Positions 19,432-29,023 are shown, numbered from the stretch's first letter. The stretch: DNA of 64,000 nt from Arthrobacter sp. PAMC25564 (GCF_004798705.1 NZ_CP039290.1:2170001-2234000); one strand, 5' to 3'. Notes: generated by a model not told the origin, from the sequence alone. Made by a program: numbers and translations.

Positions 19432-19674
19432 TTGCTGGCAGAAGCGCTCGAACACCTCGTCCGCGGGATCGTTGACAGTCCTGAGGATGTCAAGGTCAGT
19501 GCGAAGAACAACCGCCGCGGGGATACCCTCGAAGTGCGCGTTCATCAGGACGATCTCGGACGGGTGATCGGCCGCCAGGGCCGTACCGCACGCGCATTGC
19601 GCACTGTGGTTGCAGCGCTGGCGGACGGCGAGCCGGTCAGGGTCGACGTCGTCGATACCGACCGTCGCCGGTAA
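19432..19674 (+). CDS. khpA: KH-domain RNA-binding protein KhpA
   Basis: An 80-residue single KH domain protein. The RNA-binding GxxG loop is seen in GRVIGRQGRTARALR (about residues 43-57). KhpA binds RNA, often together with KhpB, and links to cell-wall growth and ribosome function in Gram-positives. The start is TTG at 19432, one base after the rpsP stop; the GA-rich 3' end of rpsP may serve as the ribosome binding site. A strong terminator hairpin follows, so khpA may end the first transcript of this operon. Confidence 0.93.
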   Translation: MLAEALEHLVRGIVDSPEDVKVSAKNNRRGDTLEVRVHQDDLGRVIGRQGRTARALRTVVAALADGEPVRVDVVDTDRRR

Positions 19675-19697
19675 CGCTTTCAGCATTACTTGTCTTT

Positions 19698-19744
19698 CAG
19701 TCCGGCCCCTTCACCAGATAATGGTGGAGGGGCCGGACTGTTTT
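19698..19744 (+). terminator. Rho-independent terminator between khpA and rimM
   Basis: An 18-bp stem (19698-19715 with 19723-19740, one G-U wobble) has a 7-base loop and is followed by TTTT. It separates rpsP-khpA from rimM-trmD, so rimM needs read-through or its own promoter. Confidence 0.8.
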
Positions 19745-19790
19745 CCGCAGTCAAAGAACCAAATTTTATGAACCCGGAACAGAGGAACAG

Positions 19791-20366
19791 ATGCAGCTTC
19801 AGGTGGCACGAATCGGAAAACCCCACGGCATCCGCGGCGAAGTGACCGTCCAGGTGCTCACCGATGCACCGGGGGACCGCTTTGTTCCGGGCACCCGGTT
19901 CGTGGTTGAGCCCGCCTCGGCCGGCCCGCTCACCGTCATCAGCGCCCGCTGGAACAAGGACATTCTGCTCCTGGCCTTCGATGAAATCGAGACCCGCAAC
20001 CAGGCAGAGACGCTTCGTGGCGCCAAGCTCTTCATCGAGACGGAGGAGCTCGCAGACGGGAACGAGGACGAGGGCTGGTACGAGCACGAGCTCGTCGGCC
20101 TGGACGTCCGCGTCGGCGGCAAGGTGGTCGGCAAGGTCTCAGGGCTGAATACCCTCCCGGTCCAGGACCTGCTGGTCGTGACCTCGACCGACGGCAAGGA
20201 AATCCTGATCCCTTTCGTGGAACAGATCGTCCCCGAGGTCAACGTGGCCGAAAAGTTCATCCTGGTAACCCCGCCTCCCGGGCTCTTTGAGGTCAACGCC
20301 GAAGAAGCCGGGGTCACCGACGCGGCCGGGGCCACCGGCGATGCCGAAGCCGGGGACAACGCCTAG
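19791..20366 (+). CDS. rimM: Ribosome maturation factor RimM
   Basis: A 191-residue RimM. The N-terminal domain starts LQVARIGKPHGIRGEV (residues 3-18), and the PRC-barrel domain follows, with GWYEHELVGLDV at about 95-106. A C-terminal Ala/Asp-rich tail of about 20 residues is not part of either domain. RimM binds S19 in pre-30S particles and helps mature the head of the subunit. The start ATG has GAGGAAC upstream. trmD begins immediately after the stop, so the two are co-transcribed. Confidence 0.96.
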   Translation: MQLQVARIGKPHGIRGEVTVQVLTDAPGDRFVPGTRFVVEPASAGPLTVISARWNKDILLLAFDEIETRNQAETLRGAKLFIETEELADGNEDEGWYEHELVGLDVRVGGKVVGKVSGLNTLPVQDLLVVTSTDGKEILIPFVEQIVPEVNVAEKFILVTPPPGLFEVNAEEAGVTDAAGATGDAEAGDNA

Positions 20367-21221
20367 ATGAGGGTCGACGTCGTCAGCATCTTCCCGGAGT
20401 ACCTGGCACCCCTGGAGCTGTCCCTGATCGGGAAGGCCCGCCAGGACGGGCTGCTGGAGCTGAAGGTCCACGACCTCCGCGACTTCACCACGGACCGGCA
20501 CCGCACCGTGGATGACACCCCGTACGGCGGCGGCGCCGGCATGGTCATGAAGCCCGAGCCCTGGGCCCAGGCCCTGGCGGCTGTGGCCGCCGAACGGCCC
20601 GAGGGTGCTGCTGGGCCGGCGGCGGCCGCAAAACCCGTCCTGATCGTCCCGTCGCCGGCAGGGGAGCGGTTCACCCAGGCCACCGCCCAGGAGCTGTCCG
20701 CCGAGGACCGGCTGGTTTTCGCCTGCGGCCGCTACGAGGGCATCGACGAACGCGTGATGGAATGGGCCGGGGAGCACTTCACCGTCCGTCCCATGAGCCT
20801 GGGGGACTATGTCCTGAACGGCGGCGAAGTGGCCGTGCTGGCCATGGTGGAGGCGATCGGGCGGCTGCTGCCGGGCGTCGTCGGGAACCCCGAATCCCTC
20901 GTGGAGGAATCGCATTCGGACGGGCTGCTCGAATACCCGGTCTACACGAAGCCGTCCAGCTGGCGGGGCCGCGACGTCCCGGCCGTGCTGCTGAGCGGCA
21001 ACCACGGCAAGATCGCCCAGTGGCGCCGGCATGAGCAGTACCGTCGCACCGCCGAACGCCGGCCCGACCTGCTGGAGGAGTTCGACGCCGGCAAGCTGCC
21101 CCGCGCGGACCGTACAGCATTTGTGGACCTCGGGTACGACGTCGTCGACGGCCGCCTGAGGCGCCGACCGGACGCCGGCGCGGACGGCGAGCAGGCTTCC
21201 CGGCACGTCCCGGCATCATGA
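20367..21221 (+). CDS. trmD: tRNA (guanine-37-N1)-methyltransferase TrmD
   Basis: A 284-residue SPOUT methyltransferase. It methylates G37 of tRNAs that read CNN codons and prevents +1 frameshifting. The knot region that binds S-adenosylmethionine is seen in [15 protein letters not shown] and [13 protein letters not shown] (about 140-160). The tRNA-binding segment [14 protein letters not shown] follows. An insert of about 15 Ala/Gly-rich residues near 75-90 is common in high-GC relatives. The ATG abuts the rimM stop. A 247-base gap with its own promoter and leader separates it from rplS. Confidence 0.96.
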   Translation: MRVDVVSIFPEYLAPLELSLIGKARQDGLLELKVHDLRDFTTDRHRTVDDTPYGGGAGMVMKPEPWAQALAAVAAERPEGAAGPAAAAKPVLIVPSPAGERFTQATAQELSAEDRLVFACGRYEGIDERVMEWAGEHFTVRPMSLGDYVLNGGEVAVLAMVEAIGRLLPGVVGNPESLVEESHSDGLLEYPVYTKPSSWRGRDVPAVLLSGNHGKIAQWRRHEQYRRTAERRPDLLEEFDAGKLPRADRTAFVDLGYDVVDGRLRRRPDAGADGEQASRHVPAS

Positions 21222-21244
21222 CAGCCGGGGCGGCTGGTGCGGGA

Positions 21245-21274
21245 TTGGCCGGAACGCCCCTGATGTGGCAAAAT
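21245..21274 (+). promoter_or_regulatory. Probable rplS promoter
   Basis: TTGGCC (21245-21250) and CAAAAT (21269-21274) are 18 bases apart, just after trmD. A transcript from here would have a leader of about 190 bases. Confidence 0.45.
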
Positions 21275-21280
21275 TAGTCC

Positions 21281-21468
21281 TTGTGCCTGCTGGGTCCGAA
21301 CCTGCCACAGGGGGAGCGTTACCAACAGCCTGGCACCCCGGCCCCGTCAATTCCTGACGGAACCGGAACAGAAACTTTCGGCGGGAATTTCCGGGCCGCT
21401 TTTGGCACCCGGGCTTGGCCGCCGTGACCCAACGTGAATGACCTGTGGCGTCCACCAGGAGTGAATCA
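21281..21468 (+). promoter_or_regulatory. Possible structured leader of rplS
   Basis: GCCACAGG (21304-21311) is perfectly complementary to CCTGTGGC (21442-21449), which ends about ten bases before the ribosome binding site. Inside this long-range pairing is the local hairpin CCGTCA/TGACGG near 21343-21360. The layout resembles an autoregulatory ribosomal-protein leader, but I do not recognise it as a described class. Confidence 0.35.
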
Positions 21469-21828
21469 ATGCATATCCTCGATTCCGTAGATGCAGCCTC
21501 GCTGCGCACCGATATTCCGACGTTCCGCGCGGGTGACACCCTCAAGGTTCACGTGAACATCATCGAAGGCAAGAACTCCCGCGTCCAGATCTTCCAGGGC
21601 TTCGTCCTGGGCCGCCACGGCGACGGTCTCCGCGAAACCTTCACCATCCGCAAGGTCTCCTTCGGCGTCGGTGTGGAGCGTACCTTCCCGGTGCACTCCC
21701 CGATCATCGAAAAGATCGAGCTCGTCTCCAAGGGTGACGTGCGCCGCGCCAAGCTTTACTACATGCGCGAACTGCGCGGCAAGGCCGCGAAGATCAAGGA
21801 AAAGCGCGACTTCCAGACCGCCAAGTAA
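21469..21828 (+). CDS. rplS: 50S ribosomal protein L19
   Basis: A 119-residue L19, normal length. Conserved segments are [16 protein letters not shown] near the N-terminus, [12 protein letters not shown], and [18 protein letters not shown]19 sits at the interface between the 30S and 50S subunits. The start chosen is ATG at 21469 with CAGGAG eight bases upstream; an upstream ATG at 21445 adds eight unconserved residues. It is followed by two signal peptidase genes, a standard actinobacterial order. Confidence 0.97.
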   Translation: MHILDSVDAASLRTDIPTFRAGDTLKVHVNIIEGKNSRVQIFQGFVLGRHGDGLRETFTIRKVSFGVGVERTFPVHSPIIEKIELVSKGDVRRAKLYYMRELRGKAAKIKEKRDFQTAK

Positions 21829-21932
21829 GTCCTCCGGACTCCCTTCTCGGATCCACGGACCGTATCCGGCGTATTGCCGGAGCTCTCCGCAACAGCGCAT
21901 TGAATTCAGGAAAGCGCTACAGGATACGGATC

Positions 21933-22613
21933 ATGGAACAGACAAAACGCCAGCCCGGGAAACGGGGCTGGCGTTTTGTGTTGCTGGCGCTTGTCCTGGC
22001 CGTGGCCATCAGCGGCTTGATCCGTTCGCTGTGGCTGGACGTCTACTTCATCCCCTCCGCATCCATGGAGCCGCTCTTCCTCTCGGGGGACAGGATCCTT
22101 GTCTCGCGCACCGACTTCCGCGCCGAGCCTGTGCGCCGCGGCGATGTTGTGGTGTTCGACGGCCGGGGCTCCTTTGCCCCGCTGAACAGCGGCAAGGGGC
22201 CCGTGGCGGACTTGCTCGCCGGGGCCGGGCACTGGCTCGGCCTGGCGGGCAGCGACAGCACGTACGTCAAGCGGGTCATCGGGCTTCCGGGCGACCATGT
22301 GGTGTGCTGCGACGCTGCCGGCAAACTCACAGTCAACGGCCAGCAAATTGCGGAACCCTATCTGTATGGCGGCGATGCCCCCAGCGAGTTGGCGTTCAGC
22401 GTGGTGGTTCCGGCCGGGCGGCTCTGGCTGATGGGGGACCACCGCTCCATGTCTGCCGATTCCCGAAGCCTCCTGGGGGCCCCCGGAGGGGGTATGGTGC
22501 CCCTAGACCGGGTGATCGGCCGGCCTGTCCAGATCATCTGGCCACTTGATAGATTCGCAGCATTACCACGGCCCGTCCAGGCCGCGGCTACTTCGACGAC
22601 GAACGGACAGTAG
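21933..22613 (+). CDS. lepB: Signal peptidase I, first copy
   Basis: A 226-residue type I signal peptidase. One N-terminal membrane helix (about residues 14-35) precedes the catalytic domain on the outer face. The nucleophile Ser is in FIPSASMEP (about 43-51) and the general-base Lys is in [13 protein letters not shown] (near 112). It cleaves exported proteins after AXA sites. The start chosen is ATG at 21933, giving a short basic N-terminus before the helix; a TTG at 21900 is possible. It is immediately followed by a paralogue. Confidence 0.94.
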   Translation: MEQTKRQPGKRGWRFVLLALVLAVAISGLIRSLWLDVYFIPSASMEPLFLSGDRILVSRTDFRAEPVRRGDVVVFDGRGSFAPLNSGKGPVADLLAGAGHWLGLAGSDSTYVKRVIGLPGDHVVCCDAAGKLTVNGQQIAEPYLYGGDAPSELAFSVVVPAGRLWLMGDHRSMSADSRSLLGAPGGGMVPLDRVIGRPVQIIWPLDRFAALPRPVQAAATSTTNGQ

Positions 22614-23486
22614 ATGCCCGAGACCGGACCCCGGACTCCTGATGAGCGGGAGCAGGAGCAGCCCCGGGTGGCTTCCTCTGCGATTCCCCCCGCGGACTAC
22701 CAGCCGGGCGGTGAGCCCGGTCCCCCGTCCGCCGGGGGTGCCCACGCCGTCGGGCCTGCCCACGCCGTCGGGTCCTCGCGGCGCGCGAAGAAGGCCAAGG
22801 CACGGGAAGGGCGCAGCCCGCTCATCATGTGGCTGAAGGAAGTGGCCACCGTGGTGGTGGTCGCGATCGTCCTGTCCTTCCTCATCAAGACCTTCCTTTT
22901 CCGGGCGTTTTACATCCCCTCCGAATCGATGGTCAACACCCTCGATGTGAACGACCGCATCTTCGTGAACCTTCTCGTCCCCGAGCCCTTTGCCCTCCAG
23001 CGCGGCGACGTCGTGGTGTTCAAGGACACGAAGGGCTGGCTCGTCCCCGCGCCCGAGAAAGCCAAGGGGCCCTTCACCTGGGTGCAGGACGGACTGACGT
23101 TTGTCGGCCTGCTGCCGGACAACTCGGAGCAGCACCTCGTCAAGCGCGTCATCGGGCTGCCCGGTGACCACGTCGTCTGCTGCGACGCCGGCGGCCGGCT
23201 CACCGTCAATGGCACGGCGCTGAACGAGACATACATCAACCCGGCCGAGGTCCCGCAGGCCCGTGCCTTCGACGTTGTGGTGCCCGCCGGCAAGGTCTGG
23301 GTCATGGGGGACAACCGGAACCACTCCGCAGATTCCCGCTCGCACCCGGACGCCAACGGTGGCTTCGTGGACGTCGCCGACATCGAGGGCAGGGCCACGG
23401 TCATCGCCTGGCCGCTGAACCGCATCGGCGCCCTGGACGACTACCCCGACGTATTCCGCAACGTGCCCGCACCGGCCGGAAAGTAA
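22614..23486 (+). CDS. lepB: Signal peptidase I, second copy
   Basis: A 290-residue paralogue of the preceding gene. A Pro/Gly-rich cytoplasmic N-terminus of about 60 residues includes a direct repeat (GPAHAVG-like). A membrane helix at about 80-100 and the catalytic domain follow. Ser is in [12 protein letters not shown] (about 101-112) and Lys in [13 protein letters not shown]. The signature [11 protein letters not shown] is complete, so both copies should be active. The ATG abuts the first copy's stop. The different N-terminus suggests a different partner or regulation, not simple redundancy. Confidence 0.94.
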   Translation: MPETGPRTPDEREQEQPRVASSAIPPADYQPGGEPGPPSAGGAHAVGPAHAVGSSRRAKKAKAREGRSPLIMWLKEVATVVVVAIVLSFLIKTFLFRAFYIPSESMVNTLDVNDRIFVNLLVPEPFALQRGDVVVFKDTKGWLVPAPEKAKGPFTWVQDGLTFVGLLPDNSEQHLVKRVIGLPGDHVVCCDAGGRLTVNGTALNETYINPAEVPQARAFDVVVPAGKVWVMGDNRNHSADSRSHPDANGGFVDVADIEGRATVIAWPLNRIGALDDYPDVFRNVPAPAGK

Positions 23487-23497
23487 GGCCCGCCACA

Positions 23498-24163
23498 ATG
23501 TCCGAAGCACCCACCCTCGACTATGAACGCCGGTTCCGCAGCTCCGGCGCCCGGTTCCTTGCCGGCATCGACGAGGTGGGACGAGGCGCGCTGGCCGGAC
23601 CGGTCAGCGTCGGGATCGCCGTCATCGACCTGGAGCAGCAGGAACTCCTGGCGGACGTGCGGGACAGCAAGCTCCTCAAGGTGGCAGAGCGCGAACGGCT
23701 GGAACCGCTGGTCCGCAGCTGGAGCGTCGCATCCGCCGTCGGCCACGCCACCGCCGGGGAAATCGACGACCTCGGCATCGTGGGGGCACTCCGCCTTGCG
23801 GGGAACCGTGCCTGGCTCACGGTGCTGGCCATGGGGGTCACGCCCGACGTCGTGCTGCTGGACGGCAGCCACAACTGGCTCTCGCCGGCGGCCCAGCCCT
23901 CGCTCTTTGACGAGGTGCCCGAGGAGCCCCACTGCGACGCGCCCGTGTACACCCTCGTCAAAGCCGACATGCAGTGCCTGAGCGTCGCGGCGGCGTCCGT
24001 CCTGGCCAAGGTGGAACGTGACCGCCTCATGTGCGGGCTGCACGCAGAATACCCGGCGTTCGGCTGGGACGAGAACAAGGGCTACGGGACCGCCGCCCAC
24101 AAGGAGGCGCTCCGTGCCGCCGGGCCCACGCCCTACCACCGCGTCAGCTGGCAACTGCTCTGA
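23498..24163 (+). CDS. rnhB: Ribonuclease HII
   Basis: A 221-residue RNase HII. It removes ribonucleotides from DNA and RNA-DNA hybrids. The catalytic carboxylates are visible in [13 protein letters not shown] (Asp and Glu, about 22-34), LLDGSHN (Asp near 125) and [13 protein letters not shown] (Asp near 151). The start ATG lies 11 bases after lepB, in the conserved block lepB-rnhB-DUF2469-yraN. Confidence 0.95.
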   Translation: MSEAPTLDYERRFRSSGARFLAGIDEVGRGALAGPVSVGIAVIDLEQQELLADVRDSKLLKVAERERLEPLVRSWSVASAVGHATAGEIDDLGIVGALRLAGNRAWLTVLAMGVTPDVVLLDGSHNWLSPAAQPSLFDEVPEEPHCDAPVYTLVKADMQCLSVAAASVLAKVERDRLMCGLHAEYPAFGWDENKGYGTAAHKEALRAAGPTPYHRVSWQLL

Positions 24164-24244
24164 TTGTGCGGTCCGGGGCGGTCCGGGCCCTGGCCGCGGG
24201 ACGTTGTGGCGCGATCCCGGCGCCGGATGGTGCAAGATGGAAGC

Positions 24245-24571
24245 ATGAGTGCCGAGGACCTTGAAAACTATGAGACAGACATGGAGCTCCAGCTCTACCG
24301 CGAATACCGTGACGTCGCCGGGTTGTTCAGCTATGTCGTCGAGACCGAGCGGCGTTTCTATCTTGCCAACCACGTGGACCTGCAGGCCCGCAGCGCGGAT
24401 GGCGAAGTCTACTTCGACCTGACGCTGCAGGATGCCTGGGTATGGGATGTCTACCGCTCCGCCCGTTTCGTCAAGAGCGTCCGCGTGCTTACCTTCAAGG
24501 ACGTCAACGTGGAGGAACTGCCCCGCAGCGAGGAGCTCGGCCTGCCCAAGGTCGGGGACCTGGGCAACTGA
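24245..24571 (+). CDS. DUF2469 family protein
   Basis: A 108-residue acidic protein of the actinobacterial DUF2469 family. It begins MSAEDLENYETDMELQLYRE and contains the conserved FYLANHVDL and VYFDLTLQDAWVWD. The function is unknown; its position after rnhB and before yraN is conserved. The start chosen is ATG at 24245, after AGATGGAAGC, because the family begins there; the longer frame from 24164 encodes Arg-rich, non-conserved residues. Confidence 0.9.
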   Translation: MSAEDLENYETDMELQLYREYRDVAGLFSYVVETERRFYLANHVDLQARSADGEVYFDLTLQDAWVWDVYRSARFVKSVRVLTFKDVNVEELPRSEELGLPKVGDLGN

Positions 24572-24706
24572 GCCGGGACTGAGGACGGACCTCCACTGTT
24601 CCTCAACACCTCCCGCAGGTGCCGCGTAGGGCCTATCTGCCCGGAGTTTCCCACATAGCGCGCTGACGCCCTGTGCCGGTCCGCTGCACAGCCGCAGGCT
24701 GGTCTC

Positions 24707-25063
24707 ATGAGAGCTAAGGACGTACTGGGCCGGCGGGGGGAAGAATTCGCCGCCGATTACCTCGAAGCCCAGGGCATGCGGATCATGGACCGCAACTGGC
24801 GTTGCCGGGAGGGCGAAATAGACATCGTCGCGTTCGACGGCGATGCGCTGGTCATCGCGGAAGTGAAGACCCGGAAGTCCCTCGAGTACGGGCATCCCTT
24901 CGAGGCCGTGGGCGTGGAGAAACTGGCCAGGCTCCACCGCCTTGCGTCCGCTTGGTGCCGCGAGCATGAACGGCGGCCGCCGCAGCGCCGGGTGGACGTG
25001 ATTGCCGTGCTCGACGACGGCATCGGAGAACCGGCCCTTGAACACCTCAAGGGTGTGGGCTAG
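24707..25063 (+). CDS. yraN: YraN/UPF0102 family endonuclease-like protein
   Basis: A 118-residue protein with a restriction-endonuclease-like fold. The active-site-like residues are in EIDIVAFDGDALVIAEVKTRK (an E-D-E-K pattern at about 38-58), split here as IDIVAFDG and AEVKTRK. The role of the family is uncertain, with links to DNA processing. It is directly followed by yifB (GTG start next to its stop) and then dprA, so it may be co-expressed with recombination functions. Confidence 0.93.
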   Translation: MRAKDVLGRRGEEFAADYLEAQGMRIMDRNWRCREGEIDIVAFDGDALVIAEVKTRKSLEYGHPFEAVGVEKLARLHRLASAWCREHERRPPQRRVDVIAVLDDGIGEPALEHLKGVG

Positions 25064-26614
25064 GTGGCGTTAGGCCGGACCTACTGCGTGGCCCTCGTCG
25101 GGCTCAACGGGTACATCGTCGAGGTTGAGGCGGACATCGGCCAGACGTTGCCCGCGTTCGTGATCCTGGGCCTGCCGGACGCCTCGCTCAATGAGGCTAA
25201 GGAACGGATCCGCTCCGCCGCGCAGAACTCGGGCATCCCGCTCAGCCGCAGGAAGATCACGGCCAATCTCATTCCCGCATCGCTGCCCAAACGCGGCTCC
25301 GGGTTCGACCTCGCGATCGCCATGGCTGCCCTGCTGGCCTCGAATGACATCCGATCCACCGGGCGGGCGGTCTTCATCTCCGAGTTGGGCCTCGACGGCC
25401 GGCTGCGGCCGGTGCGCGGCATCCTCCCGGCGGTCATGGCGGCCGTCCGCTCCGGCTACCCGGATGTGGTGGTGGCCCGGGCCAACGCCGCAGAGGCCGG
25501 TCTTGTGCCCGGCGCCCGGGTCCAGGGCTACACGACGCTGGCCCGGCTGGCATTCGACTTCGGCGCCGATCCACAGGATCTGGCGCTGGACTTTGAACCC
25601 GGACCGGACGAGGCGGACGGTGCCGGGGACACCGGTGCCGTCCCGCTCCAGGTGCCGGACATGTGCGACGTCGCCGGCCAGGCCGATGCCAGGCGTGCCC
25701 TGGAAGTTGCGGCCGCCGGCGCCCATCACCTCCTGATGACGGGTCCGCCGGGAGCGGGCAAGACGATGCTGGCCGAACGTCTCCCGGGCCTCCTTCCGGA
25801 TCTGGGCGACACGGAGGCCATGGAAGTGACCGCCATCCATTCGCTGTGTTCCCTGCCATCGGCTTCCGTGCAATTGCTCAGGAGGCCGCCCTACGAAAAC
25901 CCTCATCACACCGCCACGTCGGCCGCCATCATCGGCGGCGGATCAGGGCTCCCGCGGCCGGGTGCGGCGTCCCGGGCACACCGCGGCGTGCTGTTCCTTG
26001 ACGAGGCGCCGGAATATGAGCGCCGCGTCCTCGACGCCCTCCGGCAGCCGCTCGAAAGCGGGGAGCTGGTGATTCACCGCTCCGCCGGGACAGCTGCCTA
26101 TCCGGCCCGTTTCCAGCTGGTCCTCGCAGCTAACCCATGCCCCTGCGGAAAGGCCTCGGGCAAGGGTCTGGACTGCAGCTGCACACCGACCATGCGGCGC
26201 CGCTATCTGGCACGGATGTCCGGTCCGTTGCTGGACCGGGTCGACATCCAGCTGGAGATTGAGCGGGTCTCGTTGGCAGACTTCGGCCAGACAGGCGGGG
26301 AGGAGGACACCGCAGCGATCGCGGAACGCGTCCGGGCGGCCCGGGACCGCCAGCTGGAAAGGCTGCTGCCATTCGGCCTGGAGACCAATTCACAGGTGCC
26401 CGGGCGGGTGCTCAGGGGCGCGCTGCGCCTTGCCCCGCCAACGACAAGGATCCTGGACCACGCCCTGGAGCGCGGCGTACTCACAGCCCGCGGCTACGAC
26501 CGCGTATTACGCCTGGCATGGACTTTGGCGGATTTGTCCCGCCGGGATACTCCGCACGCGGACGACATCGGGCAGGCACTCAGCCTCCGGCAAGCGGCCA
26601 CATCCGCCGCGTGA
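25064..26614 (+). CDS. YifB/ComM family Mg-chelatase-like AAA+ ATPase
   Basis: A 516-residue ATPase. An N-terminal Lon-protease-like substrate domain (to about residue 170) precedes the AAA+ core with Walker A GPPGAGKTMLAERL (about 227-240) and Walker B GVLFLDEAPE. A C-terminal Mg-chelatase domain follows. In Vibrio and relatives, ComM is a helicase that promotes branch migration during transformation. The start is GTG at 25064, adjacent to yraN. Its neighbour dprA supports a role in DNA uptake or recombination. Confidence 0.93.
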   Translation: MALGRTYCVALVGLNGYIVEVEADIGQTLPAFVILGLPDASLNEAKERIRSAAQNSGIPLSRRKITANLIPASLPKRGSGFDLAIAMAALLASNDIRSTGRAVFISELGLDGRLRPVRGILPAVMAAVRSGYPDVVVARANAAEAGLVPGARVQGYTTLARLAFDFGADPQDLALDFEPGPDEADGAGDTGAVPLQVPDMCDVAGQADARRALEVAAAGAHHLLMTGPPGAGKTMLAERLPGLLPDLGDTEAMEVTAIHSLCSLPSASVQLLRRPPYENPHHTATSAAIIGGGSGLPRPGAASRAHRGVLFLDEAPEYERRVLDALRQPLESGELVIHRSAGTAAYPARFQLVLAANPCPCGKASGKGLDCSCTPTMRRRYLARMSGPLLDRVDIQLEIERVSLADFGQTGGEEDTAAIAERVRAARDRQLERLLPFGLETNSQVPGRVLRGALRLAPPTTRILDHALERGVLTARGYDRVLRLAWTLADLSRRDTPHADDIGQALSLRQAATSAA

Positions 26615-26674
26615 GCGCCAGGCCACGGCAGCCCCGCCAAACCACCGGCTATCAGCCACGCGAAAGGACACACC

Positions 26675-27862
26675 ATGAGTGATGACGAAAGGACCGCCCG
26701 GGCTGCACTGTCCCGCCTGTTCGAGCCTCAGGATGCCGCCGGGCTGGCACTCGTGCAGCTCACGGGAGCCGACGATGCCCTGAGGATAGCCACCGGCCGG
26801 CTCGCCGCCGGCCCAGGCCTGGAACAGGAGATTTCCCGGCTGCTGGCAGATGCCGGCTCCGGCGGCGGCTGGGCAGGCCTGGGTGAGGCCTTGAAACGCT
26901 GGGCACCGCGGGTTCCGGATCTGGCGCCGGCACGGGACCTCGCAACGCTGGCCCGGCTCGGAGGCCGCATGATCATCCCCGCTGATGAACTCTGGCCCCG
27001 GCAATTGGCGGACCTCGGTCTGCAGGAGCCCCTGTGCCTCTGGTGGCGCGGAGTCGAGCAGGAACTGCCCCCGGCCGCGAAATCTATCGCCCTGGTGGGC
27101 TCCCGTGACAGCACTGCCTACGGATCTTCCGTGACGGGCGATCTTGCCTACTCGCTGGCGCAGCGCGGCTTCACCATCGTCTCGGGCGGCGCCTACGGGA
27201 TCGACGCCCACGCCCACCGGGCCGCCCTCGCAGGGAGCGCCGGAGGGGTGCCGACGATCGCGGTCATGGCCGGGGGAGTGGACCGGTTCTACCCGTCCGG
27301 GAATGAGGATCTGCTCAGGGCCGTGGCGAACCAGGGAGCCGTCCTGGCGGAAGTCCCGCCTGGCTCCGCGCCCACGCGCTACCGGTTCCTGCAGCGGAAC
27401 CGCCTGATTGCTGTGCTGGCTTCGGTGACAGTCGTCGTCGAGGCACGGTGGCGGTCCGGTGCCCTCAATACGGCGCACCATGCCGAAAGCCTGGGCCGGG
27501 CCGTCGGTGCAGTCCCGGGATCGGTCCACAGTGCCAATTCCGCCGGCTGCCACCGGCTGCTGCGGGAAGGCGGGGCGGTCTGTGTCACCGATGCGGGGGA
27601 GATTGCGGAGCTGGCTTCGCCCAGTGGCCAATCGTTGCCCCAGGACAAGAGGGGCAGGGTGGAGGACCACGACGGCCTGACCCTTGAGGACCTGATCCTG
27701 CTGGATGCTCTTCCCTTGCGGACCACGAGTTCGGTCGAAAAGCTGACGGCCGTTGCGGGGCTCAGCCCGGAGTCCGTCCGAGCCGGGCTGGGCAGGCTCG
27801 GGCTGCTCGGCCTGGCCGAGTCGCATCGGGGAGGCTGGAAACGCGCCGGAAAGGCGGGCTGA
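26675..27862 (+). CDS. dprA: DNA processing protein DprA
   Basis: A 395-residue DprA/Smf protein. It protects incoming single-stranded DNA and loads RecA during transformation. The Rossmann core shows LVGSRDSTAYG (about 138-148), SGGAYGIDAHAHRAAL (about 171-186) and the phosphate-binding RNRLIAVLAS (about 240-249). The C-terminal winged-helix domain (about 335-395) is present, so the protein is complete. The start ATG has GAAAGGA upstream. Confidence 0.95.
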   Translation: MSDDERTARAALSRLFEPQDAAGLALVQLTGADDALRIATGRLAAGPGLEQEISRLLADAGSGGGWAGLGEALKRWAPRVPDLAPARDLATLARLGGRMIIPADELWPRQLADLGLQEPLCLWWRGVEQELPPAAKSIALVGSRDSTAYGSSVTGDLAYSLAQRGFTIVSGGAYGIDAHAHRAALAGSAGGVPTIAVMAGGVDRFYPSGNEDLLRAVANQGAVLAEVPPGSAPTRYRFLQRNRLIAVLASVTVVVEARWRSGALNTAHHAESLGRAVGAVPGSVHSANSAGCHRLLREGGAVCVTDAGEIAELASPSGQSLPQDKRGRVEDHDGLTLEDLILLDALPLRTTSSVEKLTAVAGLSPESVRAGLGRLGLLGLAESHRGGWKRAGKAG

Positions 27863-27952
27863 ATCCATGCCGCCGGACCCCGGCCAGGCGGCAGTCTGAC
27901 GGCTCGCCGTCCCGCTCCTTGATTGCCGGGCGAATACTGCGAGAGTAGGAGG

Positions 27953-28879
27953 GTGTCTACACAGCAACTCCCGGCCGTCCTGGCCGCGGCAGCCCAGAGG
28001 TTCGGCCGCTATCTGGAGATGGAGCGGGGGCGCTCGGCCCACACTGTCCGGGCCTACCTTTCGGACGTTGGAAGCCTCCTGGCCCACGCGGTATCTGAAG
28101 GAGTCACGGACCTTGACGGCTTGGACCTCGGCACGCTGCGGCGCTGGCTCGGGTCCCAGAGCGAATCGGGCATGTCCCGTGCCACCCTGGCCCGCCGCTC
28201 CGCCACCGCCCGGGCGTTCACGGCCTGGGCGGTCCGTGAGGACCTGATCGACGCGGACCCGGCCCTGCGGCTGAGGGCCCCGAAGCGGGAGAAATCCCTG
28301 CCCGGAGTGCTGCATCAGCAGCAGGTGCTGCGGCTTGTCGAGGGGGCGGAATCCGCCGCGTCCGGGGGAGAACCGTTGGCCCTCCGCAACCGGGCCATGG
28401 TGGAACTGCTCTACGCCACCGGCATCCGGGTCGGCGAGCTGGCAGGCATGGACGTGGACGATCTCGACCCGGACCGCAGGACCCTGCGCGTGCTCGGCAA
28501 GGGCAACAAGGAACGGACGGTGCCCTACGGCGTGCCGGCCGCCCTCGCCGTCGACGACTGGCTCCGCCGCGGCCGCCCGGCGCTGGCTGCCGGTACCAGC
28601 GGGGCCGCCCTGTTCCTGGGCGCCCGCGGCAACCGCGTCGATCAGCGCCAGGTGCGAAGCGTGGTCAAGGTGATGCTGGAGGGGTTGGGCGACACCGCCG
28701 CCACCGGGCCCCACGCCTTGCGGCACTCGGCAGCGACCCACCTGCTCGACGGCGGGGCGGACCTCCGTGCAGTGCAGGAAATCCTGGGCCACAGCAGCCT
28801 GGCGACCACCCAGATCTACACCCACGTCTCCGTCGAACGGCTCCGCCAGAGCTACCAGCAGGCGCACCCGCGGGCCTGA
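27953..28879 (+). CDS. xerC: Tyrosine recombinase XerC
   Basis: A 308-residue Xer recombinase. With XerD it resolves chromosome dimers at dif. The SAM-like N-terminal domain is followed by the catalytic domain: first Arg in [11 protein letters not shown] (about 155-165), HxxR in [10 protein letters not shown] (about 252-261), and the Tyr nucleophile in TTQIYTHVS (about 289). The start chosen is GTG at 27953 because AGTAGGAGG lies just upstream. The gene ends the rpsP-to-xerC block. Confidence 0.94.
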   Translation: MSTQQLPAVLAAAAQRFGRYLEMERGRSAHTVRAYLSDVGSLLAHAVSEGVTDLDGLDLGTLRRWLGSQSESGMSRATLARRSATARAFTAWAVREDLIDADPALRLRAPKREKSLPGVLHQQQVLRLVEGAESAASGGEPLALRNRAMVELLYATGIRVGELAGMDVDDLDPDRRTLRVLGKGNKERTVPYGVPAALAVDDWLRRGRPALAAGTSGAALFLGARGNRVDQRQVRSVVKVMLEGLGDTAATGPHALRHSAATHLLDGGADLRAVQEILGHSSLATTQIYTHVSVERLRQSYQQAHPRA

Positions 28880-29006
28880 TTCCGGACCTGGATGGGGCGC
28901 TTCGAGTCCCTTTTGTTACCCCGCACGGCGCGCCGGAAAAGACGCGCCGAATTCCACTGGCGCAATTAGAAGGGGTACGGCAGAATGGGACTCACGACCG
29001 GTAAGT

Positions 29007-29023
29007 TTCAAGTTGTGCTTGAA
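29007..29023. promoter_or_regulatory. Inverted repeat in the xerC-DUF3145 gap
   Basis: TTCAAG (29007-29012) and CTTGAA (29018-29023) are perfect arms with a 5-base spacer; GAAGC/GCTTC pairing continues just downstream. It is an operator or hairpin candidate about 150 bases before the DUF3145 gene. The rest of the 294-base gap shows nothing distinct. Confidence 0.3.

Noticed and set aside
26507..28867. A 786-residue minus-strand frame across yifB, dprA and xerC
   Set aside because: It crosses three well-supported genes and a promoter, with no domain of its own.
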